This document shows, in pieces, positions 36,922 through 46,832 of a stretch of DNA of 64,000 nucleotides. The notes under the pieces are model-generated. The model worked only from the letters and a program-made list of their open reading frames with translations. It made no database searches and had not been told where the DNA came from. Source of the DNA: Actinomyces urinae (GTDB taxonomy: Bacteria > Actinomycetota > Actinomycetes > Actinomycetales > Actinomycetaceae); the NCBI RefSeq assembly GCF_900119695.1, contig NZ_LT632547.1, positions 186,001 to 250,000 on the forward strand. The letters run 5' to 3'. Both the position numbers and the translations under genes were made by a program. The first letter of the stretch is position 1; each line of letters begins with the position of its first letter.

Positions 36922-37421
36922 GCATAGTTTTGGTTGGTCTTCCCGGAAGTGGAAAATCTCGGCTGGGAAGGATCGCGGCAAAGCATTTGGGTCTGCCCTT
37001 TGTTGACTTGGATGAGGCGGTCGAAGCCGCGAGCGGTCGTTCAATCCCAGACCTCTTTCGCGAGGGCGAGGACGTATTCCGCGCCTTAGAAACACACGCG
37101 TTGAAGGGCGCGCTGGCGGGGCCTGAAGCTCTTATTGCGACGGGTGGGGGAATCGTGGAGCGCGCAGAGAATCGCGCCCTCTTGAAGAACCGGCCGGTTG
37201 TGTTTCTCGATATTGATCTAGATGAGGCGATTGCACGTGCAAGCAGGAGTGAATCGCGCCCACTGTTACAAGGCGATGTGAAGCAAAGAATGCGGGCGCT
37301 ATCTAGTCGGCGACGTCCGCTTTATGAGCAGGTGGCCTCCACGTCGGTGAAGCTTGGACAAGCGTCGAAAGAAGAAAATGCGCGGATCTTGTTGCGCGCT
37401 ATTGACGAGTTGGTGAAGTAA
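36918..37421 (+). CDS. aroK: Shikimate kinase
   Basis: A 167-residue P-loop kinase that phosphorylates shikimate. All key residues are visible: GLPGSGKS (Walker A), the Asp pair in VDLDE, the Arg in VFRALE, the GGG of ATGGGIV, the lid Arg in SRPLL and the Arg in RRRPLYEQVA. It is fully equipped for catalysis, in contrast to the paralogue after aroB. Its stop overlaps the ATG of aroB. Confidence 0.95.
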   Translation: MSIVLVGLPGSGKSRLGRIAAKHLGLPFVDLDEAVEAASGRSIPDLFREGEDVFRALETHALKGALAGPEALIATGGGIVERAENRALLKNRPVVFLDIDLDEAIARASRSESRPLLQGDVKQRMRALSSRRRPLYEQVASTSVKLGQASKEENARILLRAIDELVK

Positions 37422-38485
37422 TGCGAGTGGTTGAAGTTCTTGGGGAACACAAATATCCCGTAGTCGTTGGCTCCGGCGTCATTAACCAGGTGGCTGGCAG
37501 TCTTGATCGCGATTATGCGCGGGCGCTTATTATCCATCCGGCGGCAGTTCGCCAGATCGCGCGCGAGGTCGGCGCACAACTGGAACAGGCCGGCATTGCA
37601 ACCTCGTATTTTGTGCATGCAGATGGCGAGTCCGGCAAGACGGTTGAGCAGCTGTCTGCCGCCTGGGAGGCTGCAGGAGATTGCCACATCGGTAGGCGCG
37701 ACCTCATCGTTGGGGTTGGTGGCGGCGCTACCACTGATTTAGCGGGATTCGTTGCGGCCACTTGGTTACGGGGTGTTTCAGTGCTCCAGGTGCCCACCTC
37801 CCTCCTCGCTATGGTTGATGCTGCGGTAGGTGGCAAAACGGGAATCAATACGCGGCATGGGAAAAACCTAGCGGGCGCGTTCCACTCGCCGATTGCGGTT
37901 ATCGCTGATACCGATTGTCTGGCAACGCTGCCCGAAGCGGAGTTTCGTGCAGGCTTAGGCGAAATCATCAAGTGTGGGTTCATTCGCGATGAGACTATCC
38001 TTGATCTGGCATCCGAGCCGATCACAAAGACGTCCGCCCAAGTTGTTGACCTGGTGGAGAAGGCGGTGCGGGTTAAAGCCGACGTGGTCGGAGTCGATCT
38101 GAAGGAATCAGGCGAGCGGGAGATCTTGAACTACGGTCACACGCTTGCGCACGTGATTGAAAAGGTTTCTGGCTACCAGATTCGACACGGCGAGGCAGTA
38201 TCGATCGGCATTGTGTTTGCCGCCCACGTGGCGGTGCAGCTGGGACTTGCGGATGAGGATTGGCTAGGCAAGCAACGCCGGTTACTGGCCACGCAGGGGC
38301 TTCCCACGAGTTGGCACTGCGACAGTATGCACACGATTTTGGATGTGATGAGCTCGGATAAGAAGGTGCGTTCGGGACAGGTGCGCATGGTGCTTACTAC
38401 GCAAAGTGGTCATACGCTGGTTCAGGTAGTTGAGCCTGCAACGCTACATGCGGCCGCACTGAAAATGGGAGTTGTTGATGACTAG
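37421..38485 (+). CDS. aroB: 3-dehydroquinate synthase
   Basis: A 354-residue NAD- and metal-dependent enzyme that cyclises DAHP. The NAD-binding VGVGGGATTDLAGFVAATW and the metal/active-site region GGKTGINTRHGKNLAGAF, with NYGHTLAHVIE supplying His ligands, are present. The gene order aroC-aroK-aroB is conserved among actinobacteria. The aroQ/aroD dehydratase often found next in the cluster is not present here. Confidence 0.96.
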   Translation: MRVVEVLGEHKYPVVVGSGVINQVAGSLDRDYARALIIHPAAVRQIAREVGAQLEQAGIATSYFVHADGESGKTVEQLSAAWEAAGDCHIGRRDLIVGVGGGATTDLAGFVAATWLRGVSVLQVPTSLLAMVDAAVGGKTGINTRHGKNLAGAFHSPIAVIADTDCLATLPEAEFRAGLGEIIKCGFIRDETILDLASEPITKTSAQVVDLVEKAVRVKADVVGVDLKESGEREILNYGHTLAHVIEKVSGYQIRHGEAVSIGIVFAAHVAVQLGLADEDWLGKQRRLLATQGLPTSWHCDSMHTILDVMSSDKKVRSGQVRMVLTTQSGHTLVQVVEPATLHAAALKMGVVDD

Positions 38486-38990
38486 CACGATTATTCTGAT
38501 TGGCGTTTCGGGTGCAGGTAAAAGCGATATCGCCCGGGCCATCGCTGCCAAATCGGGTCTTGTGCTCCATAATTTTGAGGAGTCGTTTGAAAGCTTGATG
38601 GGAGAGGACGACTCGCAGTTCTTGGTTCGCCGTGGTGAAGCACAGTACGAGGAGGCGGCTTTGCGGGTGGCGATGGATCTGCTGGATCGCGAGGGCGTCA
38701 TAACCTTGGCTCCGGGAGTGGTGCGTACGCAGAAGGTGGCGGAGAAGCTGCGTGTGCTTCGCGCAGGGGGAGCGCTTGTAGTTGAGGTATTCGCTGATAT
38801 CTCTACGTTGATGCGCCGGACGGGGCTGAACGCTCCACGATCTGTCGCGCTGGGACCAACACGCAAGATTTTTACTGAGATGGTGGCCGCTTACCGCGCT
38901 GATTTCGAGGGGCTCGCTGATCTAGTGATTGATACCTCACTGTCTAAACCAGAGCACGTGGCCGCGCGGGTACTCGCATTTGACGCCTAA
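38478..38990 (+). CDS. Shikimate-kinase-like paralogue with altered substrate pocket
   Basis: A 170-residue P-loop protein of the same length and fold as AroK. Walker A is GVSGAGKS. Aligned by eye with the AroK of this window, the shikimate-binding Asp pair (VDLDE) becomes HNFEE, the Arg of VFRALE becomes Glu (QYEEAA) and the GGG motif becomes APG. The lid Arg (PRSVALG) and the C-terminal Arg (AYRADFEGLA) align without gaps. It may therefore bind ATP but act on another substrate, or be a pseudokinase. It overlaps the end of aroB and starts at ATG 38478 with GGGAG upstream. A gluconate-kinase-like role cannot be excluded. Confidence 0.75.
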   Translation: MTSTIILIGVSGAGKSDIARAIAAKSGLVLHNFEESFESLMGEDDSQFLVRRGEAQYEEAALRVAMDLLDREGVITLAPGVVRTQKVAEKLRVLRAGGALVVEVFADISTLMRRTGLNAPRSVALGPTRKIFTEMVAAYRADFEGLADLVIDTSLSKPEHVAARVLAFDA

Positions 38991-39037
38991 AACGGGTTAT
39001 CCTAGATCGGAACTAAAACTAGACGTAAGGAACAGTT

Positions 39038-39601
39038 GTGGCAACGACTAATGACTTGAAGAACGGAATGGTTCTTAAGATCGACAACCAGCTATGGTCG
39101 GTTGTCGAATTTCAGCATGTGAAGCCGGGCAAGGGCCCCGCGTTTGTGCGCACGAAGATTAAGAACGTTCTATCTGGCAAGATCGTTGACAAGACGTTCA
39201 ATGCTGGCGTGAAGGTTGATACCGCTACGGTAGATCGCCGCGACATGACGTACCTGTACCAGGACGGCGACGACTACGTGTTTATGGATGCTGCGACTTA
39301 CGATCAGATTCTTGTAACCGGCGAGGTTGTTGGCGACGCTAAGAACTACATGATTGAGAACCAGCCGGCCATCGTGTCGATGTATGAGGGCGAGGTTCTT
39401 TCGGTTGAGCTTCCTCCGAACGTGGTACTGGAGATTACTTACACCGAGCCGGGTGTTCAAGGCGATCGTTCGAACGCCGGCACGAAGCCGGCAACGGTTG
39501 AAACGGGTTACGAGGTGCAGGTGCCGCTGTTCATCGATCAGGGTACTCGCATCAAGATTGATACCCGTACCGGCGAGTACGCGGGGCGCGTCAACGACTA
39601 A
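39038..39601 (+). CDS. efp: Elongation factor P
   Basis: A 187-residue three-domain translation factor that rescues ribosomes at polyproline stretches. The domain I loop reads KPGKGPAF: Lys flanked by Pro-Gly on both sides, the PGKGP form described for actinobacterial EF-P that works without lysine modification. GTG start with AAGGAACAG upstream; TATCCT at 38998-39003 may be the promoter -10. Its stop overlaps the nusB start. Confidence 0.96.
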   Translation: MATTNDLKNGMVLKIDNQLWSVVEFQHVKPGKGPAFVRTKIKNVLSGKIVDKTFNAGVKVDTATVDRRDMTYLYQDGDDYVFMDAATYDQILVTGEVVGDAKNYMIENQPAIVSMYEGEVLSVELPPNVVLEITYTEPGVQGDRSNAGTKPATVETGYEVQVPLFIDQGTRIKIDTRTGEYAGRVND

Positions 39602-40164
39602 TGTCTCGTAGGATCACGTCACGTACGCGCGCTCGTAAGCGCGCAGTGGACACAATTTTTGAAGCCGACCAAAAGGGTGAGCTAACGCCGGAGGGCCTGC
39701 GCCAGATTCTTTCTGAACGCCTGCAGGTAACGGCGGCGCAAACGCCACTTCCGGAGTATGCTATTGAGGTCGTTGAGGGTGTAGCTGATCGCCTGTACGA
39801 GCTTGATGAACTTTTGGTTCTGCACACCACTACGCGTGACTTTGATCGTTTGCCTTCCACGGATCGTGCGATCCTGCGGGTGGGCGCATGGGAGATCGTG
39901 TGGAATGAAGATGTGCCTCCGATTACGGCGATTGATGAGGCCGTAACGCTGGCAAAGGACATTTCTACGGACGAATCTCCAGCTGTGGTTAACGCAATCT
40001 TGGACGCCGTGTTGAAAGACGCGGCCAGGGTTCGCGAGACAGATGATGCTCTTGCGGCGGCTTTGGCGCCACGTGAGGACATCGACCTGGAAGACTTTGG
40101 CCCGGGGGAAGAACCCGCTGCCAATGCGCTCGACGAAGCGAGTGAACAACTAAATAATCCGTAA
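39601..40164 (+). CDS. nusB: Transcription antitermination factor NusB
   Basis: A 187-residue protein. The all-helical NusB domain (~5-140) shows SRTRARKRAVDTIFEAD, DRAILRVGAWEIVW and INEAVTLAK-like DEAVTLAKD. NusB works with NusE (S10) at boxA in rRNA operons. An acidic C-terminal tail (~142-187) extends beyond the usual length. It overlaps the efp stop, and a terminator follows. Confidence 0.93.
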   Translation: MSRRITSRTRARKRAVDTIFEADQKGELTPEGLRQILSERLQVTAAQTPLPEYAIEVVEGVADRLYELDELLVLHTTTRDFDRLPSTDRAILRVGAWEIVWNEDVPPITAIDEAVTLAKDISTDESPAVVNAILDAVLKDAARVRETDDALAAALAPREDIDLEDFGPGEEPAANALDEASEQLNNP

Positions 40165-40169
40165 GAATG

Positions 40170-40206
40170 ATGCTCGGGCCGGTAGCGGTTCGGGCATTAT
40201 TTTTAT
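40170..40206 (+). terminator. Terminator between nusB and pyrR
   Basis: Eleven-base stem ATGCTCGGGCC / GGTTCGGGCAT (three G-T pairs) with loop GGTAGC, followed by ATTATTTTTATAG. It probably ends the efp-nusB transcript; a role as pyr attenuator is less likely because the PyrR site lies downstream of it. Confidence 0.7.
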
Positions 40207-40212
40207 AGTTCA

Positions 40213-40243
40213 TCCTTTAAAGCCGTCCAGTGAGGCGGGAAAG
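40213..40243 (+). promoter_or_regulatory. PyrR-binding hairpin over the pyrR ribosome binding site
   Basis: The RNA has CCTTT ... AGCCG-TCCAGTGAGG-CGG ... AAAGG. The loop TCCAGTGAGG matches the PyrR recognition loop known from Bacillus and mycobacterial pyr leaders (consensus around UCCNGNGAGG). The outer stem pairs CCTTT with the AAAGG that serves as ribosome binding site for the ATG at 40253. Binding of PyrR with UMP would stabilise the hairpin and block translation, as proposed for mycobacteria. Confidence 0.75.
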
Positions 40244-40252
40244 GTGGGGCAC

Positions 40253-40789
40253 ATGCCACAGGTGAAAACTGTTCTGGATGAGGGGCAGATTTCGCGCGCT
40301 GTTTCGCGCATTTGTTACGAGATTCTCGAGCGCACAGATGGCGCTGAAGATCTCGTTATCCTCGGAATCCCAACCAGGGGAGTTCCCCTGGCAAACCGGT
40401 TAGCAAAAAGGCTGCGAGAGGTTAGCAACGCGCCGGTTGAAGTGGGCTCGCTTGACATCACGATGTATCGCGATGATTTGGCGGGTAATCCGATTAGAAC
40501 GCCCCACCCGATGTCTATCCCCGAATCGGGCATTGACGGCAAGATCGTTATCTTGGTTGATGATGTTTTGTACACGGGACGCACGGTAAAGGCCGCTCTT
40601 GATGCGCTGTTTGATTTGGGTCGCCCGCAAGCGGTGAAGCTGGCCACGCTGGTTGATCGCGGTCACCGTGAGCTCCCTATTCGCCCTGATTTTGTGGGCA
40701 AGAACTTGCCGACCTCGCGAAAAGAATCCGTCGATATTGAACTTGTTGAGATCGATGGCATTGACCGCGTAGTAATCCGGGAGGCGTGA
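40253..40789 (+). CDS. pyrR: Pyrimidine regulatory protein / uracil phosphoribosyltransferase PyrR
   Basis: A 178-residue phosphoribosyltransferase-fold RNA-binding protein. The PRPP loop is [13 protein letters not shown]. PyrR senses UMP/UTP and binds the pyr leader RNA; many also have weak uracil phosphoribosyltransferase activity. I start at ATG 40253; a GTG at 40244 is in frame but lies within the ribosome binding site region. The stop overlaps the ATG of pyrB (TGATG). It is the first gene of the pyrimidine operon. Confidence 0.94.
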   Translation: MPQVKTVLDEGQISRAVSRICYEILERTDGAEDLVILGIPTRGVPLANRLAKRLREVSNAPVEVGSLDITMYRDDLAGNPIRTPHPMSIPESGIDGKIVILVDDVLYTGRTVKAALDALFDLGRPQAVKLATLVDRGHRELPIRPDFVGKNLPTSRKESVDIELVEIDGIDRVVIREA

Positions 40790-41760
40790 TGAAACATCTC
40801 ATTTCTATATCTGACTTGAGCCAGGATGAAGCGATCCGCATTTTAGACGTTGCCGAGGCCATGGCGGCTACCCAGTCGCGAGCTGTTAAGAAGCTCCCAA
40901 CGTTGCGCGGCAAGACGGTCATCAACCTGTTTTTTGAAGATTCCACGCGAACTAGGCTGTCGTTTGAGGCTGCAGCGAAGCGCTTATCCGCTGATGTGAT
41001 CAGCTTTTCTGCAAAGGGGTCTTCGGTTTCTAAGGGTGAGTCACTCAAAGATACTGCGTTGACACTGCAGGCGATGGGCGCAGATGCGGTTGTGGTACGT
41101 CACCGATCGTCTGGGGCCGCTCACCGTCTGGCCCATGCCGGTTGGATTGACCTGCCGGTGCTTAACGCGGGTGATGGCACTCATCAGCACCCCACGCAGG
41201 CGTTGCTAGATGCAATGACGCTACGCCGTCACTTCACAAATGAGGGCCGCCCCGCAATGCCGGGCACCACGCTTGAGGGAGCACACGTGGCCATCGTGGG
41301 TGACATCCTGCATTCGCGAGTGGCGCGTTCCAACGTGGGACTCATGTCAATGCTCGGGGCGCGTGTAACCCTGGTTGCTCCGCCTACCCTCCTTCCGGTT
41401 GGCGTTGAAAACTGGCCGTGCGAGGTCACCTACGATTTTGACGAGGCACTTGCTACTCATCCCGACGCGGTGATCATGTTGCGAATCCAGCACGAGAGGA
41501 TGAGCGCGGCGGGCGGAGGGTTCTTCCCCTCGGCGGAGGAATACCACCACTCGTATGGTTTGGACAGCGAACGGTTTGAAAGGCTTGGCAATCGCACTGC
41601 GATCATGCACCCGGGTCCGCTCAATCGGGGTTTGGAGATTTGTGCGCAGGCGGCAGATTCGGCCCAGTCGGTAATCGTGGAACAGGTAAATAACGGGGTG
41701 AGCGTTCGCATGGCGGCGCTGTACCTGCTTCTGGCAGCTAAGGAGAGTTTGAATGTCTAA
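40789..41760 (+). CDS. pyrB: Aspartate carbamoyltransferase catalytic subunit
   Basis: A 323-residue transcarbamylase that joins carbamoyl phosphate and aspartate. The carbamoyl phosphate motif STRTR is in [23 protein letters not shown] supplies the second part of the site and MHPGPLNRG the aspartate-side residues. No pyrI regulatory subunit is present. Its stop overlaps the pyrC start. It consumes the product of the CarA'-CarB pair encoded two genes downstream. Confidence 0.95.
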   Translation: MKHLISISDLSQDEAIRILDVAEAMAATQSRAVKKLPTLRGKTVINLFFEDSTRTRLSFEAAAKRLSADVISFSAKGSSVSKGESLKDTALTLQAMGADAVVVRHRSSGAAHRLAHAGWIDLPVLNAGDGTHQHPTQALLDAMTLRRHFTNEGRPAMPGTTLEGAHVAIVGDILHSRVARSNVGLMSMLGARVTLVAPPTLLPVGVENWPCEVTYDFDEALATHPDAVIMLRIQHERMSAAGGGFFPSAEEYHHSYGLDSERFERLGNRTAIMHPGPLNRGLEICAQAADSAQSVIVEQVNNGVSVRMAALYLLLAAKESLNV

Positions 41761-43054
41761 AGAAATCCTGTTTGTAGGTGCGCGCCCGTACGGCGAAGAG
41801 AGCGCAGATATTGCCGTTCGTGGAAATAAGATCGTCGCTGTTGGAAAGGATGCTCGTAGCGCGGTTCCGGAGGCCGAAGTGGTTGACGTGACGGGCCTTG
41901 TGGCACTGCCTGGCCTAGTCGATCTCCATACGCACCTTCGCGAGCCCGGTCAGGAGGATGCCGAGACAGTGTTTACGGGCACGAGGACCGCCGCGGTAGG
42001 TGGGTACACCTGTGTGTTTGCAATGGCGAATACAAATCCGGTTGCAGATACCGCCTCGGTAGTAGAACAGGTGAAGATGCTTGGCGACAAGGCCGGCTGG
42101 GTAGAGGTTCATCCGATTGGTGCAGTCACTGTTGGCTTGGAGGGCAAGACGCTGTCCTCGATGAGCGCTATGGCTAAGTCCGAGGCTGCAGTGCGAGTAT
42201 TCTCCGATGATGGCAAGTGCGTTGCCGACCCCGTGCTGATGCGCCGCGCCCTCGAATATGTAAAAACTTTTGGCGGCGTGATTGCCCAGCATGCGCAGGA
42301 TCCAGCGCTCACCGAAGGCGCACAAATGAATGAGTCGCCACTTTCTGCTGAGCTTGGTTTGGCCGGTTGGCCGGCCGTTGCCGAAGAGGCGATTATTGCC
42401 CGCGACGTTGCCCTAACGGATCACGTTGGTTCGCGCTACCACGTGCTGCACGCGTCTACAAAGGGTTCGGTGGAGCAGATTCGCGAGGCTAAGCGCCGCG
42501 GAATCAACGTGACGGCCGAAGCCACGCCGCACCACATTTTCCTCACCGAAGAAGAAGCACGCTCGTACGATCCGCGCTTTAAGGTGAACCCGCCCCTGCG
42601 CACGCAGGAGGACGTAGAGGCACTGCGTGACGCTCTCGAAGATGGCACGATGGACACGATTGGTACCGATCATGCGCCGCATCCTCTGGAGATGAAGGAT
42701 TGCGAGTGGCAGGCCGGCGCGTTCGGCATGATCGGCATTGAGACCGCACTACCCGTCCTCATCACCACAATGGTGGACACGGGGCGTATGAACTGGCGCG
42801 ATATTGCGCGTGTCATGTCTGAAAAGCCCGCGCAGATTGGTCTTGCAACCGAGCAGGGCCAGCCGATCGAGGCCGGGTCTTTTGCGAACCTTGCATTTGT
42901 GGACCCAAGTGTGGAGCGCGTGGTAGAAAACGGCTGGTCGCGCTCAACCAATAACCCCTATTTGGGGCACACGCTGAAGGGTCAGGTTCAGTACACGGTT
43001 TACCGCGGCAAGATCACAGTGCGTGAAGGCATGCCGGTAGAGGAGGAACGATGA
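41753..43054 (+). CDS. pyrC: Dihydroorotase (class I)
   Basis: A 433-residue amidohydrolase that cyclises carbamoyl aspartate. The metal ligands are visible in [10 protein letters not shown], the EATPHH segment and GTDHAPH; FSDDGK is also conserved. Full-length and active by sequence. The 3' end overlaps the start of the truncated carA by 4 bases. Confidence 0.95.
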   Translation: MSKEILFVGARPYGEESADIAVRGNKIVAVGKDARSAVPEAEVVDVTGLVALPGLVDLHTHLREPGQEDAETVFTGTRTAAVGGYTCVFAMANTNPVADTASVVEQVKMLGDKAGWVEVHPIGAVTVGLEGKTLSSMSAMAKSEAAVRVFSDDGKCVADPVLMRRALEYVKTFGGVIAQHAQDPALTEGAQMNESPLSAELGLAGWPAVAEEAIIARDVALTDHVGSRYHVLHASTKGSVEQIREAKRRGINVTAEATPHHIFLTEEEARSYDPRFKVNPPLRTQEDVEALRDALEDGTMDTIGTDHAPHPLEMKDCEWQAGAFGMIGIETALPVLITTMVDTGRMNWRDIARVMSEKPAQIGLATEQGQPIEAGSFANLAFVDPSVERVVENGWSRSTNNPYLGHTLKGQVQYTVYRGKITVREGMPVEEER

Positions 43055-43533
43055 GCATTGCGGTTCTGGTTACATCAGATGGTCACGTGTTTAGTGGCCG
43101 CGCATTTGGCGCGATTGGCGAAGTTGTCGCTCCCGTTATGATCGACGCATCTGTAGCGGACTACCCACGTGTGCTCGCCAGCGCTGATAACGAGGGGAAG
43201 ATCGTTCTGTTTGCCTCCCCGCATATTGGGAACGTAGGGCTACCCGATGCGTTTGAACCGAAGGCACTAGGAGTTGTGGCTCGCGAGGCTTCCAAGGTCG
43301 CATCGAACTGGCAGTCAAAGGCTGAGCTTGAGCCGGTATTGCGGGCGGCAGGCGTGGTTGGTATTGAGGGGATCGATACGCGAGCCCTCGTCAAGCTGTT
43401 GGTGAAGAATCCTGATCTGCGCGTGGGGGTTTTCTCTGGCGCAGTGATTGATTCCCATGATTTAGAAGAGGGCGAGCGCATTCCACGCGACCTCGTGAAC
43501 TGTTTGCAAAGCCGCGTCAAGGGGGCCAACTAA
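43051..43533 (+). CDS. carA: Truncated carbamoyl-phosphate synthase small subunit: N-terminal domain only, no glutaminase
   Basis: A 160-residue protein that matches only the first domain of CarA: a [14 protein letters not shown] start, PHIGNVG, ASNW and [14 protein letters not shown] are all recognisable. Normal CarA is about 360-400 residues, with a class I glutamine amidotransferase domain holding Cys-His-Glu in the second half. Here the reading frame ends cleanly at the usual domain border and carB begins in the same bases (TAATG), so no room is left for the glutaminase. The segment that usually reads like MTGYQE is diverged (ASVADYPRV). It may be a structural cap for CarB, with ammonia supplied directly or by another glutaminase. 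Its place in a coupled operon and its intact frame argue against a plain pseudogene. Confidence 0.85.
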   Translation: MSIAVLVTSDGHVFSGRAFGAIGEVVAPVMIDASVADYPRVLASADNEGKIVLFASPHIGNVGLPDAFEPKALGVVAREASKVASNWQSKAELEPVLRAAGVVGIEGIDTRALVKLLVKNPDLRVGVFSGAVIDSHDLEEGERIPRDLVNCLQSRVKGAN

Positions 43534-46500
43534 TGCCACGCAGAAATGATTTGAAATCCGTTCTTGTAATCGGTTCTGGCCCGATCGTCATTGGCCAGGC
43601 ATGCGAGTTTGACTACTCGGGCTCGCAGGCTTGCCGCGTGCTTCGAGAAGAGGGCATGCGCGTGATCCTCGTGAACTCGAATCCCGCTACGATCATGACG
43701 GATCCAAACATGGCTGATGCCACCTACGTGGAGCCGATTACTACCAGCTCTATTGAGCGAATCATTGCGAAGGAGCGCCCCGATGCTCTCCTGCCTACCC
43801 TGGGCGGGCAGACGGCTCTAAACGCGGCGATGAACCTTGCCGAGGCGGGGATCTTGGAAAAGTACGGCGTTGAGATCATCGGGTCCAGTGTGGAAACGAT
43901 CCGTGCGGGTGAGGACCGTGACGAGTTCAAAGAAGTTGTGGAGCGGTGCGGCGCAGAGGTGGCAAGGTCGCGAATTGCCCACTCGCTACAGGATGCGCTT
44001 GATGCGGCCGAGGAGCTTGGCTACCCGTTGGTGGTTCGCCCCTCGTTCACGATGGGCGGCCTCGGCTCTGGATTTGCGCACACCCAAGAGGAACTGACGC
44101 GTTTCGTTGAGCACGGCCTGCGCGATTCGCTCACTAACGAGGTTCTGCTCGAAGAGTCGATTCTGGGCTGGAAAGAGCTCGAACTCGAGATGATCCGAGA
44201 TCGCACCGGCGAGACGATGCTGGTTACAACCATCGAGAACGTAGATCCCGTGGGCGTGCACACAGGTGATTCTATTACGGTGGCTCCCGCTCTCACCCTC
44301 ACGCAGAGCGAAATCGATGAGCTTGTGCGTATCGGCGCTGACATCATTGAGGGTGTGGGCGTGAACCAGGGTGGTTGTAACATCCAGTTTGCGATTAACC
44401 CCGCGGATGGCCGCATCGTTGCTATTGAGATGAATCCGCGTGTTTCGCGCTCATCGGCCCTCGCGTCGAAGGCAACGGGTATCCCGATCGCAAAGATCGC
44501 AGCCCGTCTAGCGATTGGCTACGACCTCGCGGAAATTCAGTCAGATATTGCTCCTGACCGTACTGCAGCGCAGGCGCCTCTGATTGATTATGTGGTGGTG
44601 AAGGTGCCGCACTTCGCGTTTGAGAAGTTCCCGGCATCCGACAAGACGCTGACCACTTCCATGAAGTCGGTGGGTGAGGCCATGGCGATTGGCCGTACTT
44701 TTACCGAGGCTCTTCTTAAGGCGCAGCGTTCCATCGACAAAGCTGGGGTTTCGTTCCATTGGGACGGGCCGGCTCCGGATGAGAGCGAGGTGGAGGCACT
44801 GCTGGAGCAGATAGCAACGCCTACGGAGACCCGCCTGGTGCAGCTGCAGCAGGCGATTCGCGGTGGCGCCAGCTTGGAACAGATTAATCGCGCAACGGCT
44901 ATTGACCCGTGGTTTATTGCTCAAATCCAGCAGGTGGAAGAGGTTGCGCGCCAGATAATGGACGCCGAGGCGCTTTCTGCAGGCGTGCTACGCGTTGCAA
45001 AGCGTCACGGTTTTTCCGATGCACAGATTGCGTCCTTGCGGTCAATGCCAGAAGAGGTGGTGCGCGAAATCCGCCGCGCTTACAATATTCACCCGGTGTA
45101 CAAGGCAGTGGACACTTGCGCAGGCCTATATGACGCGGCAACCCCGTACTACTACTCAACGTATGAGGAGGTCTCGGAGATCGAGCAGCGTGAGCGCCCT
45201 GCAGTGATGATCCTGGGGTCGGGTCCGAACCGTATTGGTCAGGGCATTGAGTTTGACTACTCGTGTGTGCATGCCACGATGGCGCTACGCGAGGACTTCG
45301 ACACCATCATGGTGAACTGCAACCCCGAGACGGTATCCACGGACTATGACATCTCGGATCGTCTCTACTTTGAGCCCCTCACTCTCGAAGACGTGCTCGA
45401 AATTTTCGAAACCGAGCAGGCGGCCGGACCCATTGCGGGCGTGCTGGTGCAGTTGGGTGGGCAAACCCCGCTGTCACTTGCGGACGCGCTTGAACGCGCG
45501 GGAATGCCGATTGTGGGTACCACACCGGCCTCGATCAATCTGGCTGAGGACCGTGAAGCATTTGGCCGTGTTCTAGACGAAGCGGGTCTGCCCGCTCCCG
45601 CACATAAGACGGCTACCACGGCCAGCGCGGCGCTGGCGGCGGCACGCGAGGTGGGGTATCCAGTACTCGTACGCCCCTCGTTTGTTTTAGGTGGGCGCGG
45701 AATGGCAATCATTTACGAAGAGGAAGGCCTGGCAGAGTACCTGCAAAACGCGGGTGCCGCAGTATTTTCTACCGGCCCGTTGCTAATCGATAAGTTCCTC
45801 GATGATGCCGTTGAAATCGACGTGGATGCGCTCTACGACGGTAACGAGCTGTTCATGGGCGGCATTATGGAACACATTGAAGAGGCCGGTATACACTCGG
45901 GTGATTCTGCGTGCGTTATGCCCCCGATGTCGCTGTCTGAACGGCAGATCGATCGGATTGTGAAATCGACCGAGGCTATCGCGAAGGGCGTTGGCGTACG
46001 CGGCCTGTTGAATATCCAGTTCGCACTTGCCTCGGATGTACTATACGTGATCGAGGCAAACCCGCGTGCTTCCAGGACAGTACCGTTTGCTTCCAAGGCG
46101 TCTGGCGTGGCACTTGCGCGAGCTGCAGCGAAGATCCAGATGGGGCAAACCATCACGCAGCTGCGCGAGGCAGGCGACCTGCCCCCGTACGATCAATCGA
46201 TCCAAGACCTTGATGAGCCGATTTCCGTTAAGGAGGCGGTTCTCCCGTTCGACCGCTTCCGTGATTGCAACGGCGAGGTCGTTGACACCCTGCTGGGGCC
46301 CGAGATGCGCTCAACCGGCGAGGTCATGGGGCTTGATGAGTCCTTCCCCGCCTCGTACGCGAAATCGCAGATTTCTGCCTATGGTGGTCTGCCTGCTTCC
46401 GGTACGGTGTTCATTTCGATTGCGGATGCGGATAAGCGCGGTATTGTTCTGCCGGCTTCAAAGCTGGTTGAGCTGGGCTTCAAGATCATGGCTACCACGG

Positions 46501-46832
46501 GTACAGCATCGGTTTTGCGTCGAAATGGAATTGACGTGGAGGTTGTGGCCAAGGAGTCCGAACGCGGCGAGGGTGGTGTTGCAATCACTGACCTTATTCA
46601 TTCGGGCAAGGTTGACATGATCGTTAACACGCCGCAGGGAGAGTCGGAACGCCGCGACGGCTACAAGATTCGCGCGGCAGCAACGTCGGCTGGGAAAGCG
46701 ATGATCACGACGCTACAGGCATTTAACTCGGCGGTGCGCGCTATCAAGGCGGCCCAGACGGAAGAACTACACGTAAAGTCCCTTCAAGAATGGGACCGCG
46801 AACGCGAGCAACGGAGGCAGATGAATGCCTGA
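43533..46832 (+). CDS. carB: Carbamoyl-phosphate synthase large subunit
   Basis: A 1099-residue protein of full length. Two ATP-grasp halves are present (first: [17 protein letters not shown]; second: [17 protein letters not shown]), with an oligomerisation region between them and a C-terminal MGS-like allosteric domain ([17 protein letters not shown]). It makes carbamoyl phosphate from bicarbonate, two ATP and ammonia. Ordinarily ammonia arrives by a tunnel from CarA; the partner here lacks the glutaminase. No key motif of CarB looks damaged. Its stop overlaps pyrF. Confidence 0.97.
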   Translation: MPRRNDLKSVLVIGSGPIVIGQACEFDYSGSQACRVLREEGMRVILVNSNPATIMTDPNMADATYVEPITTSSIERIIAKERPDALLPTLGGQTALNAAMNLAEAGILEKYGVEIIGSSVETIRAGEDRDEFKEVVERCGAEVARSRIAHSLQDALDAAEELGYPLVVRPSFTMGGLGSGFAHTQEELTRFVEHGLRDSLTNEVLLEESILGWKELELEMIRDRTGETMLVTTIENVDPVGVHTGDSITVAPALTLTQSEIDELVRIGADIIEGVGVNQGGCNIQFAINPADGRIVAIEMNPRVSRSSALASKATGIPIAKIAARLAIGYDLAEIQSDIAPDRTAAQAPLIDYVVVKVPHFAFEKFPASDKTLTTSMKSVGEAMAIGRTFTEALLKAQRSIDKAGVSFHWDGPAPDESEVEALLEQIATPTETRLVQLQQAIRGGASLEQINRATAIDPWFIAQIQQVEEVARQIMDAEALSAGVLRVAKRHGFSDAQIASLRSMPEEVVREIRRAYNIHPVYKAVDTCAGLYDAATPYYYSTYEEVSEIEQRERPAVMILGSGPNRIGQGIEFDYSCVHATMALREDFDTIMVNCNPETVSTDYDISDRLYFEPLTLEDVLEIFETEQAAGPIAGVLVQLGGQTPLSLADALERAGMPIVGTTPASINLAEDREAFGRVLDEAGLPAPAHKTATTASAALAAAREVGYPVLVRPSFVLGGRGMAIIYEEEGLAEYLQNAGAAVFSTGPLLIDKFLDDAVEIDVDALYDGNELFMGGIMEHIEEAGIHSGDSACVMPPMSLSERQIDRIVKSTEAIAKGVGVRGLLNIQFALASDVLYVIEANPRASRTVPFASKASGVALARAAAKIQMGQTITQLREAGDLPPYDQSIQDLDEPISVKEAVLPFDRFRDCNGEVVDTLLGPEMRSTGEVMGLDESFPASYAKSQISAYGGLPASGTVFISIADADKRGIVLPASKLVELGFKIMATTGTASVLRRNGIDVEVVAKESERGEGGVAITDLIHSGKVDMIVNTPQGESERRDGYKIRAAATSAGKAMITTLQAFNSAVRAIKAAQTEELHVKSLQEWDREREQRRQMNA

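Noticed and set aside
40170-40206. Hairpin before pyrR as a PyrR-controlled attenuator
   Set aside because: The PyrR recognition loop lies downstream and overlaps the ribosome binding site, so control by translation is the simpler reading; the hairpin fits as the nusB terminator.
43490-43900. carA cut short by a simple frameshift, with the glutaminase hidden in another frame
   Set aside because: carB's conserved N-terminus begins directly at the carA stop, leaving no bases for the missing domain, and no glutaminase-like sequence is visible in the listed alternative frames.
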